Assembly: GCA_958296295.1 (NCBI GenBank)
Contig: OY282460.1
Coordinates: forward strand, 1,736,001-1,800,000
Reading direction: 5' to 3'
Length of the DNA stretch: 64,000 nucleotides
DNA from: an uncultured Pseudomonadales bacterium
GTDB lineage: Bacteria > Pseudomonadota > Gammaproteobacteria > Pseudomonadales > Azotimanducaceae
Made by a program: the position numbers and the translations under genes. Position 1 is the first letter of the stretch. Every line of letters begins with the position of its first letter. Below the pieces are notes generated by a model. It saw only the letters and a list, made by a program, of their open reading frames with translations, made no database searches and was not told the DNA's origin. This document shows, one piece after another, positions 27,894 to 37,028 of the stretch.

Positions 27894-30359
27894 TTGAGGG
27901 TTGGGGCACTATTGGGAGCGTTTTGCTTCCGCGCGTCCCAAGTTCCACATCCGGTTTGGGCCCTCGCCGTATGCGCGGTCTTCACCGCGGTGGGAATCGC
28001 TGTCCTCGACGACTACGGCGTATCGTGGGACGAGTTCTATCAGCGCGACATTGCCCTGGAGACGATCAGATACGTTCTCGGCCAGGACGACGAACTTCTG
28101 AGCAATCACGACAAGTTTTACGGCACGACTTTCGAGATGCCGCTCTTGATTGTCGAGCGCGCCTTGGGACTGCAAGACGACACCCGCGCCTTCTTACTTA
28201 GCCGCCACATTCTGTCCCACCTGTTCTTTATAGCAGGAGGCTTCTTCTGCTATCTGCTGACACGCCGGCTGTTCGGCAGTACGGTCATCGCGCTGTTCGC
28301 CATGCTGCTGTTCCTGCTGCAACCTCGACTGTACGCCGAATCCTTCGTCAACACCAAAGACCTGCCTCTGGTCGCGATGTTCATGGTCGCCCTGTTCCTG
28401 ACGCACCGGGCCTTCAGCAAAGATACTGTGGGCGCGTTTCTGCTGTGCGGCTTGGCCGTGGGCATTCTCATCAACATTCGCATCCTGGGCGTGGTCTTGT
28501 TCGCCGCCGTGCTTGCCGTACGCGCTCTGGACTTGCTCTTTGATTCCTGGGCGGCGGTGCGTAGAAAACACGCCTTAGTCACCGGCGGCGTGTTCGCCCT
28601 GGCTGCAATATTCGCCCTTTACGCTACCCTTCCCTACCTCTGGGCCAACCCCATTGAGCGCTCCGTCGAGATGTTTGCCACGCTGGCCCATCACCCGACC
28701 ATGTTCCCCCAACTGTTCCAGGGCGAGTTGATAATGGGAGACGATCTGCCGGCCCATTACCTCCCAACTTGGATCGCTATTACGACCCCGCCGGTCGCGC
28801 TCCTGTTGGGCGTTGCCGGAATAATCGCCGTCATCCGTCGCGGCTGGAGCCGTCCCCGGGACATCCTGGGCCACGCCGACCTGAAATTCGGCTTCCTGCT
28901 GATCGGCTGCCTGACTATGACCTTCATCGCAGTCGTCGTGGTTACTCCCTCAATGTACAACGGATGGCGACAGACGTACTTCCTCTACGCGCCGTTTTGC
29001 GCGCTGGCAGCGTTGGGGCTGCATTGGCTGGCCTCGGTCTCGGGGCGTACAGTCGTCCGCGCGACGGCGTACGCCCTCGTGGGAGCGGGTATTTTCGTCG
29101 TTGTCCTGCAGATGGCTCGGATTCATCCCTATCAGCAAGCCTATTTCAATTTCCTGGTGGACCGGGAGACGCCGGGGCTCCTCGGCGACCAGTATCCTCT
29201 GGAATACTGGGGGACTGCTTACCTGGACGGTCTGCGCTGGCTGACGAAAACGTATCCGGACTCACTTATACACGTGTGGAGCAATAACGGGCATATCCAT
29301 CGGAATCGCGCGTTTCTTCCAGAGTCAACCCGGCAAAGGATAGTGAGCAAAGTCGGCGGTAACGACTGGCATAAACATCGGGATCGCGCGTTTCTTCCAG
29401 AGTCAGCTTGGCAGAGGACAGCTCTCAAAGGCGAAGGAGAGGCCATCGCCGATTTCCACGTCACCAACCACTATAACAACGACTTTCACAGAAGGAAAGT
29501 AGCGGTATTTGCTCCGATCGTCCACCGTCGCGAGGTATACAACAACGCCGTCCTGAGCGTTGCGGCCCTCAACCTATCGGCGGTGGACGATACCACCGCC
29601 GACGCCTACCGGCAAATCTACCGGGATGCGGTGGCCGGTTCTCCGGTCGTCAGCGGCAGTGGCTTTGACCTGTACCACAACGAATCGGAAAAAACGCTGA
29701 CTTACGTCAACGAATCTTGTGAGCCCGAGGACGTATCTAACCGTTTCGTGCTTTCGCTGGTTCCAGTTGACGCGAACAATTTACCGGTATATGTCAAGCA
29801 GCAGGGACGGGATCGGCGCACTGTGTATTTCGACTTTGGCGAGAATGGCGTAAAGTTCGACGGGAAGTGCTTGATGGTCTTTCAGCTCCCCGAGTACCCC
29901 ACCGACCAGATTAGTGTGGGTGATCAGATCGGCGGCCGGGGCCATTTTTGGGGAAATCTCACCGAATTGAGAGCGGTGAAAAGAATGGTCGAAGATGCCG
30001 GTGATCCGGTCATCCGCTCCGACTGGGACGTGTATCTCGTTGAAGACAGCCTCATCTACGTCAGGGACCCATGCAGCCCGGAGGACGTTGAACCCGAATT
30101 CTTCCTTCACGTGGATCCGGTTGAGGTGAACGACCTCCCCAGCCACCGCAAGCAGCACGGCTTCGACGGCTTCAACTTTGTCTTCAGGAACCACCTTCTC
30201 ATCGAGGGAGGAGTCTGCGTAGCGCGGCGGGAGCTGACGGATTTCGCCTACGCCATCGCCGCGGTCCGCACCGGCCAGTTCAACGGCGAGGGCGAGGGGA
30301 TCTGGGCAGGCAGCTTCAACCTCGCCGGGCCGTCAGCCGACGGGCAGGCTGCGCCTTGA
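27894..30359 (+). CDS. GT-C (GT39/ArnT-like) membrane protein with two C-terminal SDWDVYL modules
   Basis: The protein has 821 residues from TTG 27894. An ATG at 27884 would be in frame if the GGG at 27887-27889 had one more G (MRGYLRVGALLG), so the true start may be there. Twelve or so hydrophobic segments cover residues 20-430, with LDDYGVSWDEFYQRDIALET in the first loop (Asp-Glu as in GT39/ArnT). A periplasmic stretch contains an in-frame 26-codon tandem duplication (HRNRAFLPEST / HRDRAFLPESA). A divergent module spans ~582-690 (FDLYHNESEKTLTYVNESCE, GKCLMVFQLPEYP) and a canonical one ~704-818. The stop overlaps the upstream frame of the next gene. Likely role: envelope glycan transfer. 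Confidence 0.75.
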   Translation: MRVGALLGAFCFRASQVPHPVWALAVCAVFTAVGIAVLDDYGVSWDEFYQRDIALETIRYVLGQDDELLSNHDKFYGTTFEMPLLIVERALGLQDDTRAFLLSRHILSHLFFIAGGFFCYLLTRRLFGSTVIALFAMLLFLLQPRLYAESFVNTKDLPLVAMFMVALFLTHRAFSKDTVGAFLLCGLAVGILINIRILGVVLFAAVLAVRALDLLFDSWAAVRRKHALVTGGVFALAAIFALYATLPYLWANPIERSVEMFATLAHHPTMFPQLFQGELIMGDDLPAHYLPTWIAITTPPVALLLGVAGIIAVIRRGWSRPRDILGHADLKFGFLLIGCLTMTFIAVVVVTPSMYNGWRQTYFLYAPFCALAALGLHWLASVSGRTVVRATAYALVGAGIFVVVLQMARIHPYQQAYFNFLVDRETPGLLGDQYPLEYWGTAYLDGLRWLTKTYPDSLIHVWSNNGHIHRNRAFLPESTRQRIVSKVGGNDWHKHRDRAFLPESAWQRTALKGEGEAIADFHVTNHYNNDFHRRKVAVFAPIVHRREVYNNAVLSVAALNLSAVDDTTADAYRQIYRDAVAGSPVVSGSGFDLYHNESEKTLTYVNESCEPEDVSNRFVLSLVPVDANNLPVYVKQQGRDRRTVYFDFGENGVKFDGKCLMVFQLPEYPTDQISVGDQIGGRGHFWGNLTELRAVKRMVEDAGDPVIRSDWDVYLVEDSLIYVRDPCSPEDVEPEFFLHVDPVEVNDLPSHRKQHGFDGFNFVFRNHLLIEGGVCVARRELTDFAYAIAAVRTGQFNGEGEGIWAGSFNLAGPSADGQAAP

Positions 30360-30454
30360 ACCACATGAACAGGAAGATGAACCACGGTCCGCACTGGTCA
30401 GTACACGCCGGGGCCGAAGGCGATATCCATCGCCCTGGGAGGAGGGAATCCGCC

Positions 30455-33400
30455 ATGAACCGTAACGGAAACAGCTTGCAAGGCTTGGCGCTGCGGCATG
30501 TCGCGCTCGCCCTGTTTGGAGTTGTCGCAACCGTCTGCTCCGAGGACCCAACCTTGGCGGCGCCCACGCCCGAAGAGGGGCCGGCTCTCAGCACTCATCT
30601 GTATGCGCTCGAGAGCGAGCCCGTCAGACTCGAAAGTTTCGACGGAACAGGCGGGGCCATTGAAAGCATGGGGGAGGACCTGCTTGTCGTTACGCCGAAG
30701 GGAAGGTTTGCCCTGGTCTTCCCGGACGGGACTGCGGAATATCTCGACGGCAACGTTCCCATGAATGCGGCGTCCCTTGGTCAGCATGAGGATTACGATA
30801 ATCATTTCGATCTGAGGTTCTTTCGAGTCGCCGATGTCCTGTTGAAGGAACTTGGGGAAGGAAGTTACGAGCTATTCGCAACGCATCATTACTTTACCGG
30901 CGAGTGCATCCGGTTCAGATTGTCGTCCACGACGATTCGGCAAACCGAAGAGAGCGTCACGGTCATGCCGGACTGGAGGGCGATATTCGACGCGGAACCC
31001 TGCCTGCCCCTTAAATGGTTCGCAGGACACGGGGCCGGCGGGAAAATGTTGACCGACGGCGCGGACCATCTGCTGGTGAATATTGGGGTCCACCAAATGG
31101 ATCTATGGTTGGCGCGGCCGACGTCCGATCCCGCCTCGCATTTGGGCAAACTCCTTCGTATCGCCATCGAAACAGGAGAGACGGAGACGCTGGCTATCGG
31201 TTTCCGCAACTCACAAGGGCTGGCGCGGGATGCGGAAGGCAACCTCTGGGCGACGGATCAGGGGCCGCAAGGCGGCGACGAGTTGAATCTGGTGGAGCGG
31301 GGAGGCAACTATGGCTGGCCCCTGGTCTCCTACGGAGTCGACTATGAGGATAAGGTTCCCCTGACCATCGAGGATGAGGCGATGGGCCGGCACGATGGCT
31401 TCCTGCGGCCGGCGTTCGCCTGGGTTCCGTCGCCCGCCGTTTCCGCCATCGCCGTCAACGACGAGCGGTGGTTCCCCCTGTGGAAAGACGACCTGCTGGT
31501 TGCTTCGCAGCGCGCTGGCTCGCTCTTCCGAGTCCGCCGTCACGGGACGGACGTGCAGTACGCCGAGAGGATCGAAGTCGGCTGGCGCATTCGAGACCTG
31601 ACGTTCATGCCGGACGGACGCATAGCTCTGCTGCGCGATGGCGGGCGGGTCTATTTTCTGAGCCGTTCTCTGAGGTACTGCAATGAAGACGCGCAGAAGC
31701 AGCGCAAGGTGTACTCGGCCAACTGCGAATCCATCGCCGCATCGCCAGCACTGGACTCACCGGAATACTCGGCGCCGTCCGTTCCGCACTTGAGCAGAAA
31801 TCTGGCCGGCGCTCAGCTATTCGACCTGCGCTGCAGCGCCTGTCACAACCTGAACGCCGAACAGCACGGCGCCGGGCCGCACCTGGTTGGCGTCATCGGG
31901 CGGCGAGCGGGCGAGGTCGAAGGCTACCGATTTTCGGATGCGTTCGATTCGCTGGACATCGTCTGGACTCGGGACAGCGTCACGCAGTTTCTCACCGACC
32001 ACCGACCCGGAGCAGTTCGCCCAAGCACGTCCATGTCGTCGCCTGGCACCGGCGAAGCAGAAGCCCGCGCCATCGCCGACCACATCAGCAAGCTCAACTA
32101 CCTGGAGGCGCTGGTCAGAAATCGCGAACCCGCAGTCCGCTCCGACTTTGACGTATATCTCGGCGAGAATACGCTGGTCTATGTCAGGGAGCCGTGCTCC
32201 CCGGCCGACACCGAGGCACCGTTCTTTCTGCACCTGTTCCCCGCCCACGTGGACGACCTGCCCGACCAACGCGAACAATACGGCTATGCCGACCGGGGCT
32301 TCAACTTCGACGAGCGCGTCTCGATGTACGACGGCAAATGCCTGGCGGAAGTCTCTCTGCCGGGATACGCCATCTCCGAAATCAGAACCGGCCAGAATGC
32401 GCGTGCAGACGGCGACTACAACAACCTCTGGGAGGGGACAATTCGCCCCAATGAAGTGTACGACCGCGACTACTGGACGGCGCCGTTCGGAGACAACCGA
32501 CCGGTCATCCGCTCCGACTGGGATGTGTACCTCGTTGAAGACAGCCTCGTCTACGTCAGGGACCAATGCAGCCCGGAGGACATTGAACCCGAATTCTTTG
32601 TCCACCTGTTCCCGGTCGACGTGAACGACCTCCCCGGCCATCGCCAGCAGCACGGCTTCGACGGCTTCAACTTTGATTTCAGGAACCACCTTGTCATCGA
32701 GGGAGGCGTCTGCGTAGCGCGGCGGGAACTGCCTGACTACGCCTACGCCATCGCCGCGGTCCACACCGGCCAGTTCAACGGCGACGGCGAGATCTGGAAC
32801 GGCAGCTTCAACCTCACCGGGCCGTCAGGCGACGGGCAGGCTGCACCCACCTTGGTGCCGGCTCCTGACCCCGCGGCCACCACCTCGACGCCTGCCGCCA
32901 AAACGGTCGGGTTGTTCCTGAACGAGCCTGAGGCATTTGACGGCTACACCTTATTCAATAAAATCCGAAGCAAGACGATTTACCTGATTGACAATCAGGG
33001 ACGGGTAGTTCACAAGTGGGAGTTGGATGCTGAGAGCCTGTTCGCAAGGTTGCTGGAGAACGGAAATCTGCTGACTTTAACCGACTACCCGGACCCCGAC
33101 GCGCAGCGCAGTGTGCGGGAAATTGACCGGAACGGGAATATCCTTTGGGAATGCGCTCAGGGCTTTCCGCATCATGACTTCCTCAAGATGCCCAACGGGA
33201 ACGTGCTGCTGCTGTCCCGGCAACATAAAACGCCGGAGGAGGTCATCGCCGCCGGCGCCAACCCGGAATTTATCGGTGATAAGGGCTTGGTGGCACCGCA
33301 TATTGTGGAAGTCCGAATCACCGGGCCGGCAAGCTGTGAAATTGTCTGGGAGTGGTCGGCGTGGGATCATCTAATTCAGGACTTTGACTCCAGCAAGGCG

Positions 33401-34225
33401 AATCACGGAGTGGTGGCCGAGCATCCGGAGTTGATTGACCTTAACTTCCACCTTTCCGACACAGCCGACTGGTTAGACCAGTCGGACTGGATACACAGCA
33501 ACGGAATAGACTATAACCCGGAATTGGACCAGGTTGTGCTATCGCCCCGTCATTTCAGCGAAGTGTGGATTATCGACCACAGCACCACCAGAGCCGAGGC
33601 GGCCGGCTCCAGTGGGGGAAATAGCGGCCGGGGGGGCGACCTGCTCTACCGCTGGGGCAACCCCCGCGCCTATCGGGCCGGGACGCCCGCTGACCAGCGC
33701 CTTTTCTGGCCCCATAATCCGCAATGGATTCCCCCCGGACTGGCGGGCGCCGGCAACATCCTCGTTTTCAACAATGGCAACGAGTTCCCGGGTTCATGGC
33801 GCCACTATTCGTCGGTAGATGAGATTGCCCCGCCGGTGGACGGGGCCAACTACCGGCTGGATCCCGACCGGGCCTATGCTCCGGTCGGACCGGTATGGAC
33901 CTATACCGCCCCAACGCCCAGCGACTTTTTCGCCCGTTTTATCTCAGGGGCGCAACGGCTGCCCAACGGAAACACGCTGATTTGCGACGGGCCAGACAGT
34001 ACGCTTTTCGAGGTAACACCGGCCGGCAAAATGGTTTGGAAGTACGTCAACCCGATGACCAGCAACGGCCCTTTGCGTCAAGGCGAGCCGGTGCCGTTGG
34101 AAAAAGCGAGAAGTGGTAGAGACGTACCGGCTAATCAGGTGTACCGCGCCTACCGGTATGCGCCGGACTACCCGGGTCTGCAAGGGCTGGATTTGACTCC
34201 AGGTGAGCCAATCGAACTTTATTAG
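30455..34225 (+). CDS. Giant exported fusion: sugar dehydrogenase propeller - cytochrome c - two SDWDVYL modules - arylsulfotransferase
   Basis: ATG 30455 is preceded by GGGAGGAGGG, giving 1256 residues with a signal peptide (LALRHVALALFGVVATVCSE). Residues ~50-430 form a PQQ-type glucose/sorbosone dehydrogenase propeller: GFRNSQGLARDAEGNLWATD, QGPQGGDELNLVERGGNYGW. A class I cytochrome c follows, with haem site CSACH at ~458 and TSMSS as a candidate Met ligand. Module 1 is at ~557-665 and module 2 at ~682-800, each with the Cys pair. A Pro/Thr linker then leads to an ASST propeller (~816-1255) like that at 10808-12787. It could pass electrons from a sugar or alcohol substrate to haem in the periplasm while the ASST part acts on a sulfated or phenolic partner. 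A near-identical copy is at 56331-60146. Confidence 0.8.
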   Translation: MNRNGNSLQGLALRHVALALFGVVATVCSEDPTLAAPTPEEGPALSTHLYALESEPVRLESFDGTGGAIESMGEDLLVVTPKGRFALVFPDGTAEYLDGNVPMNAASLGQHEDYDNHFDLRFFRVADVLLKELGEGSYELFATHHYFTGECIRFRLSSTTIRQTEESVTVMPDWRAIFDAEPCLPLKWFAGHGAGGKMLTDGADHLLVNIGVHQMDLWLARPTSDPASHLGKLLRIAIETGETETLAIGFRNSQGLARDAEGNLWATDQGPQGGDELNLVERGGNYGWPLVSYGVDYEDKVPLTIEDEAMGRHDGFLRPAFAWVPSPAVSAIAVNDERWFPLWKDDLLVASQRAGSLFRVRRHGTDVQYAERIEVGWRIRDLTFMPDGRIALLRDGGRVYFLSRSLRYCNEDAQKQRKVYSANCESIAASPALDSPEYSAPSVPHLSRNLAGAQLFDLRCSACHNLNAEQHGAGPHLVGVIGRRAGEVEGYRFSDAFDSLDIVWTRDSVTQFLTDHRPGAVRPSTSMSSPGTGEAEARAIADHISKLNYLEALVRNREPAVRSDFDVYLGENTLVYVREPCSPADTEAPFFLHLFPAHVDDLPDQREQYGYADRGFNFDERVSMYDGKCLAEVSLPGYAISEIRTGQNARADGDYNNLWEGTIRPNEVYDRDYWTAPFGDNRPVIRSDWDVYLVEDSLVYVRDQCSPEDIEPEFFVHLFPVDVNDLPGHRQQHGFDGFNFDFRNHLVIEGGVCVARRELPDYAYAIAAVHTGQFNGDGEIWNGSFNLTGPSGDGQAAPTLVPAPDPAATTSTPAAKTVGLFLNEPEAFDGYTLFNKIRSKTIYLIDNQGRVVHKWELDAESLFARLLENGNLLTLTDYPDPDAQRSVREIDRNGNILWECAQGFPHHDFLKMPNGNVLLLSRQHKTPEEVIAAGANPEFIGDKGLVAPHIVEVRITGPASCEIVWEWSAWDHLIQDFDSSKANHGVVAEHPELIDLNFHLSDTADWLDQSDWIHSNGIDYNPELDQVVLSPRHFSEVWIIDHSTTRAEAAGSSGGNSGRGGDLLYRWGNPRAYRAGTPADQRLFWPHNPQWIPPGLAGAGNILVFNNGNEFPGSWRHYSSVDEIAPPVDGANYRLDPDRAYAPVGPVWTYTAPTPSDFFARFISGAQRLPNGNTLICDGPDSTLFEVTPAGKMVWKYVNPMTSNGPLRQGEPVPLEKARSGRDVPANQVYRAYRYAPDYPGLQGLDLTPGEPIELY

Positions 34226-34317
34226 AGGCTTCCGCCGACGAGGCCATTTCGCTGCTTCGACACGGGTACTTCGTTTGGTACGGCTCTAGGCGCCACGGCC
34301 AGTGGATCGAGCCAACG

Positions 34318-34400
34318 CTACGCTATCGCGCCTAGGTAACCAAAAACGCTAACAGTGCTGTCGAGGCGCTTTCGCACCGTGCATATCTCGGTAAAGTCCT
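34318..34400 (-). pseudogene. N-terminal shard of a paralog of the 13768-15162 membrane protein
   Basis: The minus strand reads EICTVRKRLDSTVSVFGYL, corresponding at DNA level to the first ~20 codons (DLHDARVSIVRLGVFGYV) of the gene starting at 15162. It is fused to the ISKra4 relic that follows. Confidence 0.45.
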
Positions 34401-34829
34401 CTCCGAACCGCGGCGCTGTCGAACGCGTGCCGCGCCGGACCATCGCGGAGCCGCAAGCCCCGCACGCCGGCGCCCCGGACTCCCCGTCCAGCGCCGACAG
34501 ACCCTCCGAAACCGCCGCCGCCGCGCCGCCAAGCAGCGCGCCCCGCAGGTCCAGCTCGAACTCCCGGAACCCCCGCCCGCCGCCCAGAACCTCCCGGCAA
34601 AGCTCCCGGAACTCCGGCGACGACGCCAGCAGGCGGAGAACCTTCTCCTCCAGAAAAGCCCACGCCTTCTTGCGTTCCAGCGCGTCCCGCGCCAACATGC
34701 CTTCCGTCATCGCGATTCCCTTCGCTGCGGTTGTGGATACCCTCAGCTTACTTGGGAATCGCGATGACTCCCCAAACCCGCTCGCAGCCCCCGCGCACTA
34801 AAACGTCGCACACCCCAGGCTCACTTCTC
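34401..34829 (-). pseudogene. 5' part of an ISKra4-type element (second subtype)
   Basis: Minus-strand ATG 34710 reads MTEGMLARDALERKKAWAFL, then SSPEFRELCREVLGGGRGFR and ACGACGSAMVRRGTRSTAP, nearly identical to the start of the truncated transposase at 55825. The left terminal repeat (GGGTGTGCGACGTTTTAGTG) ends near 34815. About 22 bases outside the repeat are also shared with 55931-55952, so the two copies arose by segmental duplication. Confidence 0.75.
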
Positions 34830-34847
34830 ATTGGACAAGACGGCCCC

Positions 34848-34904
34848 CGCGCACTAAAACGTCGCACACCCATGTGGCGGGGGTGTGCGACGTTTTAGTG
34901 CGCG
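34848..34904. repeat. Head-to-head ISKra4-type terminal repeats with a 9 bp spacer
   Basis: A 24 bp terminal repeat at 34848-34871 (ending CGTCGCACACCC) is followed by ATGTGGCGG (34872-34880) and by the exact inverted repeat at 34881-34904. Nine bases equals the target duplication length seen for ISKra4 here. The structure could form a strong hairpin. Confidence 0.7.
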
Positions 34905-35070
34905 AGCCGTCAGGCGGCCATTGGCGGCGGTTTGCGCCGATGGCGCCAGAAGTCGTCGTACCGTTCGTCGCGGACGCAGGAGCGCAACGCCATGACGTCG
35001 TTCGCGCCGGCCCGGCTCCAGCGCATGCCGGAGCACTTCAGTCGCTCCCCGACCAGCCGCCATCCTTTGG
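34881..35070 (-). pseudogene. 3' end of an ISKra4-type transposase
   Basis: The minus strand reads RLVGERLKCSGMRWSRAGAN, DVMALRSCVRDERYDDFW and PMAA stop, followed by the terminal repeat. The GMRW..AGAN..MALRS motif is the ISKra4 C-terminus. The 5' portion is missing. The relic lies directly upstream of the integrase. Confidence 0.75.
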
Positions 35071-35232
35071 TTCGCCCAGTTCCGCCAGCGTCCGCATTTT
35101 GTAATACAAGTCTTTGTTTATGCATGTCATGTTGTCCTTCGTTGTCCTTTTTCGTCCGTGGCTGCTTGACGAAAGCCAGAATGGAATGGTATAAGTTATG
35201 GTCTAAATTAAGATCGGCCAGAAGGGGGAACC

Positions 35233-36405
35233 GTGGACAGGAAAGGGCCGCTGACAGTCGCGTTCGTGCGCGCCGTCAAGCACTCTGGGAAGGGCGGCAT
35301 CGACTGGCACATCGACGCGCTGGGACACGGCCTGATGCTGGCGGTCCAGCCGGCCGGCACCAAGAGCTGGGTGCAGCGCATCGTGGTCCGGGGCAGGCGG
35401 CGCAGCGCGGGTCTCGGCGGCTATCCGCTGGTCACGCTCGCCGAAGCGCGGGACGCCGCGTTCGCCAACCGCCGGATCGCCCGGCGCGGCGGCGACCCCT
35501 TCGAGGACCGCCGCAGGCCGTCCGCGCCGACGTTCGCCGCCGCCGCCGCCCAGGTGATCGACGCCCAGGCCGTCGCGTGGACGAATCCCAAGAGCAGGAA
35601 GCGGTGGGAAAGCACCTTCGCCGCCTACGCCTTCCCCGCGATCGGCGACAAGCGGGTCGACGCGATCGACAGCGCCGACGTGATGGCGGTGCTCACGCCC
35701 ATCTGGGGCGACAGGCGCGAGACCGCTGGCCGCGTTCGGCAGAGGATTTCGGCGGTCATGCGGTGGGCCATCGCCCACGGCCACCGAGCCGACGACCCGG
35801 CCGGCCCGGCCGTTCTCCAAGCCTTGCCGAAAGGCGCCGGCAAAGTGAAGCATCACAAGGCGCTGCCCCATGCCGAAGTCGCCGACGCCCTCTCGAGAGT
35901 GCGGGCGAGCAACGCCTGGCAGGCGACGAAGCTGGCGTTCGAGTTCATCGTGCTGACCGCCTGCCGAAGCGGCGAGGCGCGCGGCGCCACGTGGTCGGAA
36001 GTCGACGGCGACGCGTGGACGATCCCGGCCGAGCGAATGAAGGCGAAATCCGAACACCGAGTGCCGCTGTCGCCGCAAGCGCTCGCCGTGCTCGAGCAGG
36101 CGCGGGCGATTCCGCGCACCGCCGCGGCCGGCGATCTCGTGTTCCCGAGCATTCGGGGACGCCAACTCTCGGACAGCACGATCAGCAAGCTCCTGCGCGC
36201 TCTCTCCGTGAACGCGGTGCCGCACGGGTTCCGCAGCAGCTTCCGCGACTGGGCGTCGGAATGCACTGACGCGCCGCACGCCGTGATGGAGGCGGCGCTC
36301 GCGCACGCGGTCAGAAACCAGGCCGAAGCCGCCTACGCGAGAAGCGACCTGCTGGCCAAGCGGCGCGAGCTGATGGACGCCTGGGCCGCCTACGCGGCCC
36401 CTTAA
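35233..36405 (+). CDS. Tyrosine recombinase / P4-type integrase
   Basis: GTG 35233 lies behind AGAAGGGGG; 390 residues. The N-terminal DUF4102-type arm-binding domain (GLMLAVQPAGTKSWVQRIVV, RSAGLGGYPLVTLAEARDAA) is followed by a SAM-like core-binding domain and the catalytic domain with TACRSGEARGATWSEVD (Arg I), VPHGFRSSFRDWASE (H-x-x-R box) and EAAYARSDLL (Tyr). All catalytic residues are visible. Such integrases insert islands, often at tRNA ends, but no tRNA is seen nearby. It is flanked on both sides by ISKra4-type ends and probably serves the mobilizable element extending to ~45.5 kb. A shard of a similar integrase lies at 45740-45960. Confidence 0.88.
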   Translation: MDRKGPLTVAFVRAVKHSGKGGIDWHIDALGHGLMLAVQPAGTKSWVQRIVVRGRRRSAGLGGYPLVTLAEARDAAFANRRIARRGGDPFEDRRRPSAPTFAAAAAQVIDAQAVAWTNPKSRKRWESTFAAYAFPAIGDKRVDAIDSADVMAVLTPIWGDRRETAGRVRQRISAVMRWAIAHGHRADDPAGPAVLQALPKGAGKVKHHKALPHAEVADALSRVRASNAWQATKLAFEFIVLTACRSGEARGATWSEVDGDAWTIPAERMKAKSEHRVPLSPQALAVLEQARAIPRTAAAGDLVFPSIRGRQLSDSTISKLLRALSVNAVPHGFRSSFRDWASECTDAPHAVMEAALAHAVRNQAEAAYARSDLLAKRRELMDAWAAYAAP

Positions 36406-36433
36406 CAGCCCGCGCGAGCGGCTTGCACACGGT

Positions 36434-36689
36434 GGGTGTGCGACGTTTTTGTGCGCGAGCCGTCAGGCCGCCATTTGCGGTGTTTTGCGCGATGCGCCAG
36501 AAGTCCTCGCACCGTTCGCTGCGGACGCAGGAACGCAAGGCCATGACGTCGTTGGCACCGGCCCTGCTCCAGCGCATGTCGGGACACTTCCGGATCGCCG
36601 ACCAGCGCACGGCAGGAGCTGCGTACCGGGAATCGCGGTGACTCTCCAAACCCTCGCAGCCCGCCCGCGCACAAAAACATCGCACACCC
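36434..36689. mobile_element. MITE-like 256 bp deletion derivative of the ISKra4-type element
   Basis: Terminal repeats GGGTGTGCGACGTTTTTGTG (36434) and, inverted, ending at 36689 enclose only the last ~55 transposase codons (DMRWSRAGANDVMALRSCVR) and the 5' leader (GGGAATCGCGGTGACTC). The whole transposase core is gone. It could be mobilised only in trans. No clear TSD was found. Confidence 0.7.
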
Positions 36690-36729
36690 GGTTTCAGGTT
36701 TCAAGTTTCAAGGGCTGGATTGGGCGGTT

Positions 36730-36771
36730 CGGTATAGGGTGTTAGAATGCCGATTCCAGCAACCTATCCCG
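36730..36771. repeat. 42 bp palindromic recombination-like site, left copy
   Basis: The site is CGGTATAGGGTGTTAGAATG, then a short centre, then CAGCAACCTATCCCG. The outer arms (CGGTATAGG and, reversed, CGG-ATAGG) are inverted. A second copy in the same orientation is at 39719-39760. Together they frame the exported-protein gene at 37029-39665. Length and symmetry resemble tyrosine-recombinase core sites. Confidence 0.7.
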
Positions 36772-37028
36772 CGCCTCGACGGGCCGGGGTCGCGCCCTTG
36801 CGCGCCAGTCCCCGTTCCGCAGGCCCGCCCTTCGCGTAACGCTCCGCAAGCCGCTCGTCCGCCTCGTCGTCCGCCTGCACGATCTCAAATTCCGCGCTGG
36901 CGCGGCGGGGCGGGCGCGACCAGCCGCTTCGGTATGATGCGCGGCTGTCGAAGGCGTTGCGGCCGCCGGGGACAACGCGCTCCGCCAAGGGCCGACAACA
37001 GGGGGCGCGGAACAAGAGGGGACCACCC

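Noticed and set aside
27730..27948. Minus-strand hydrophobic frame (FLTAWLYSFWIGLCLFLAVL)
   Set aside because: It overlaps the promoter and tandem-repeat region and the start of the GT-C gene, with no start context or homolog that I recognise; the hydrophobicity may be chance.
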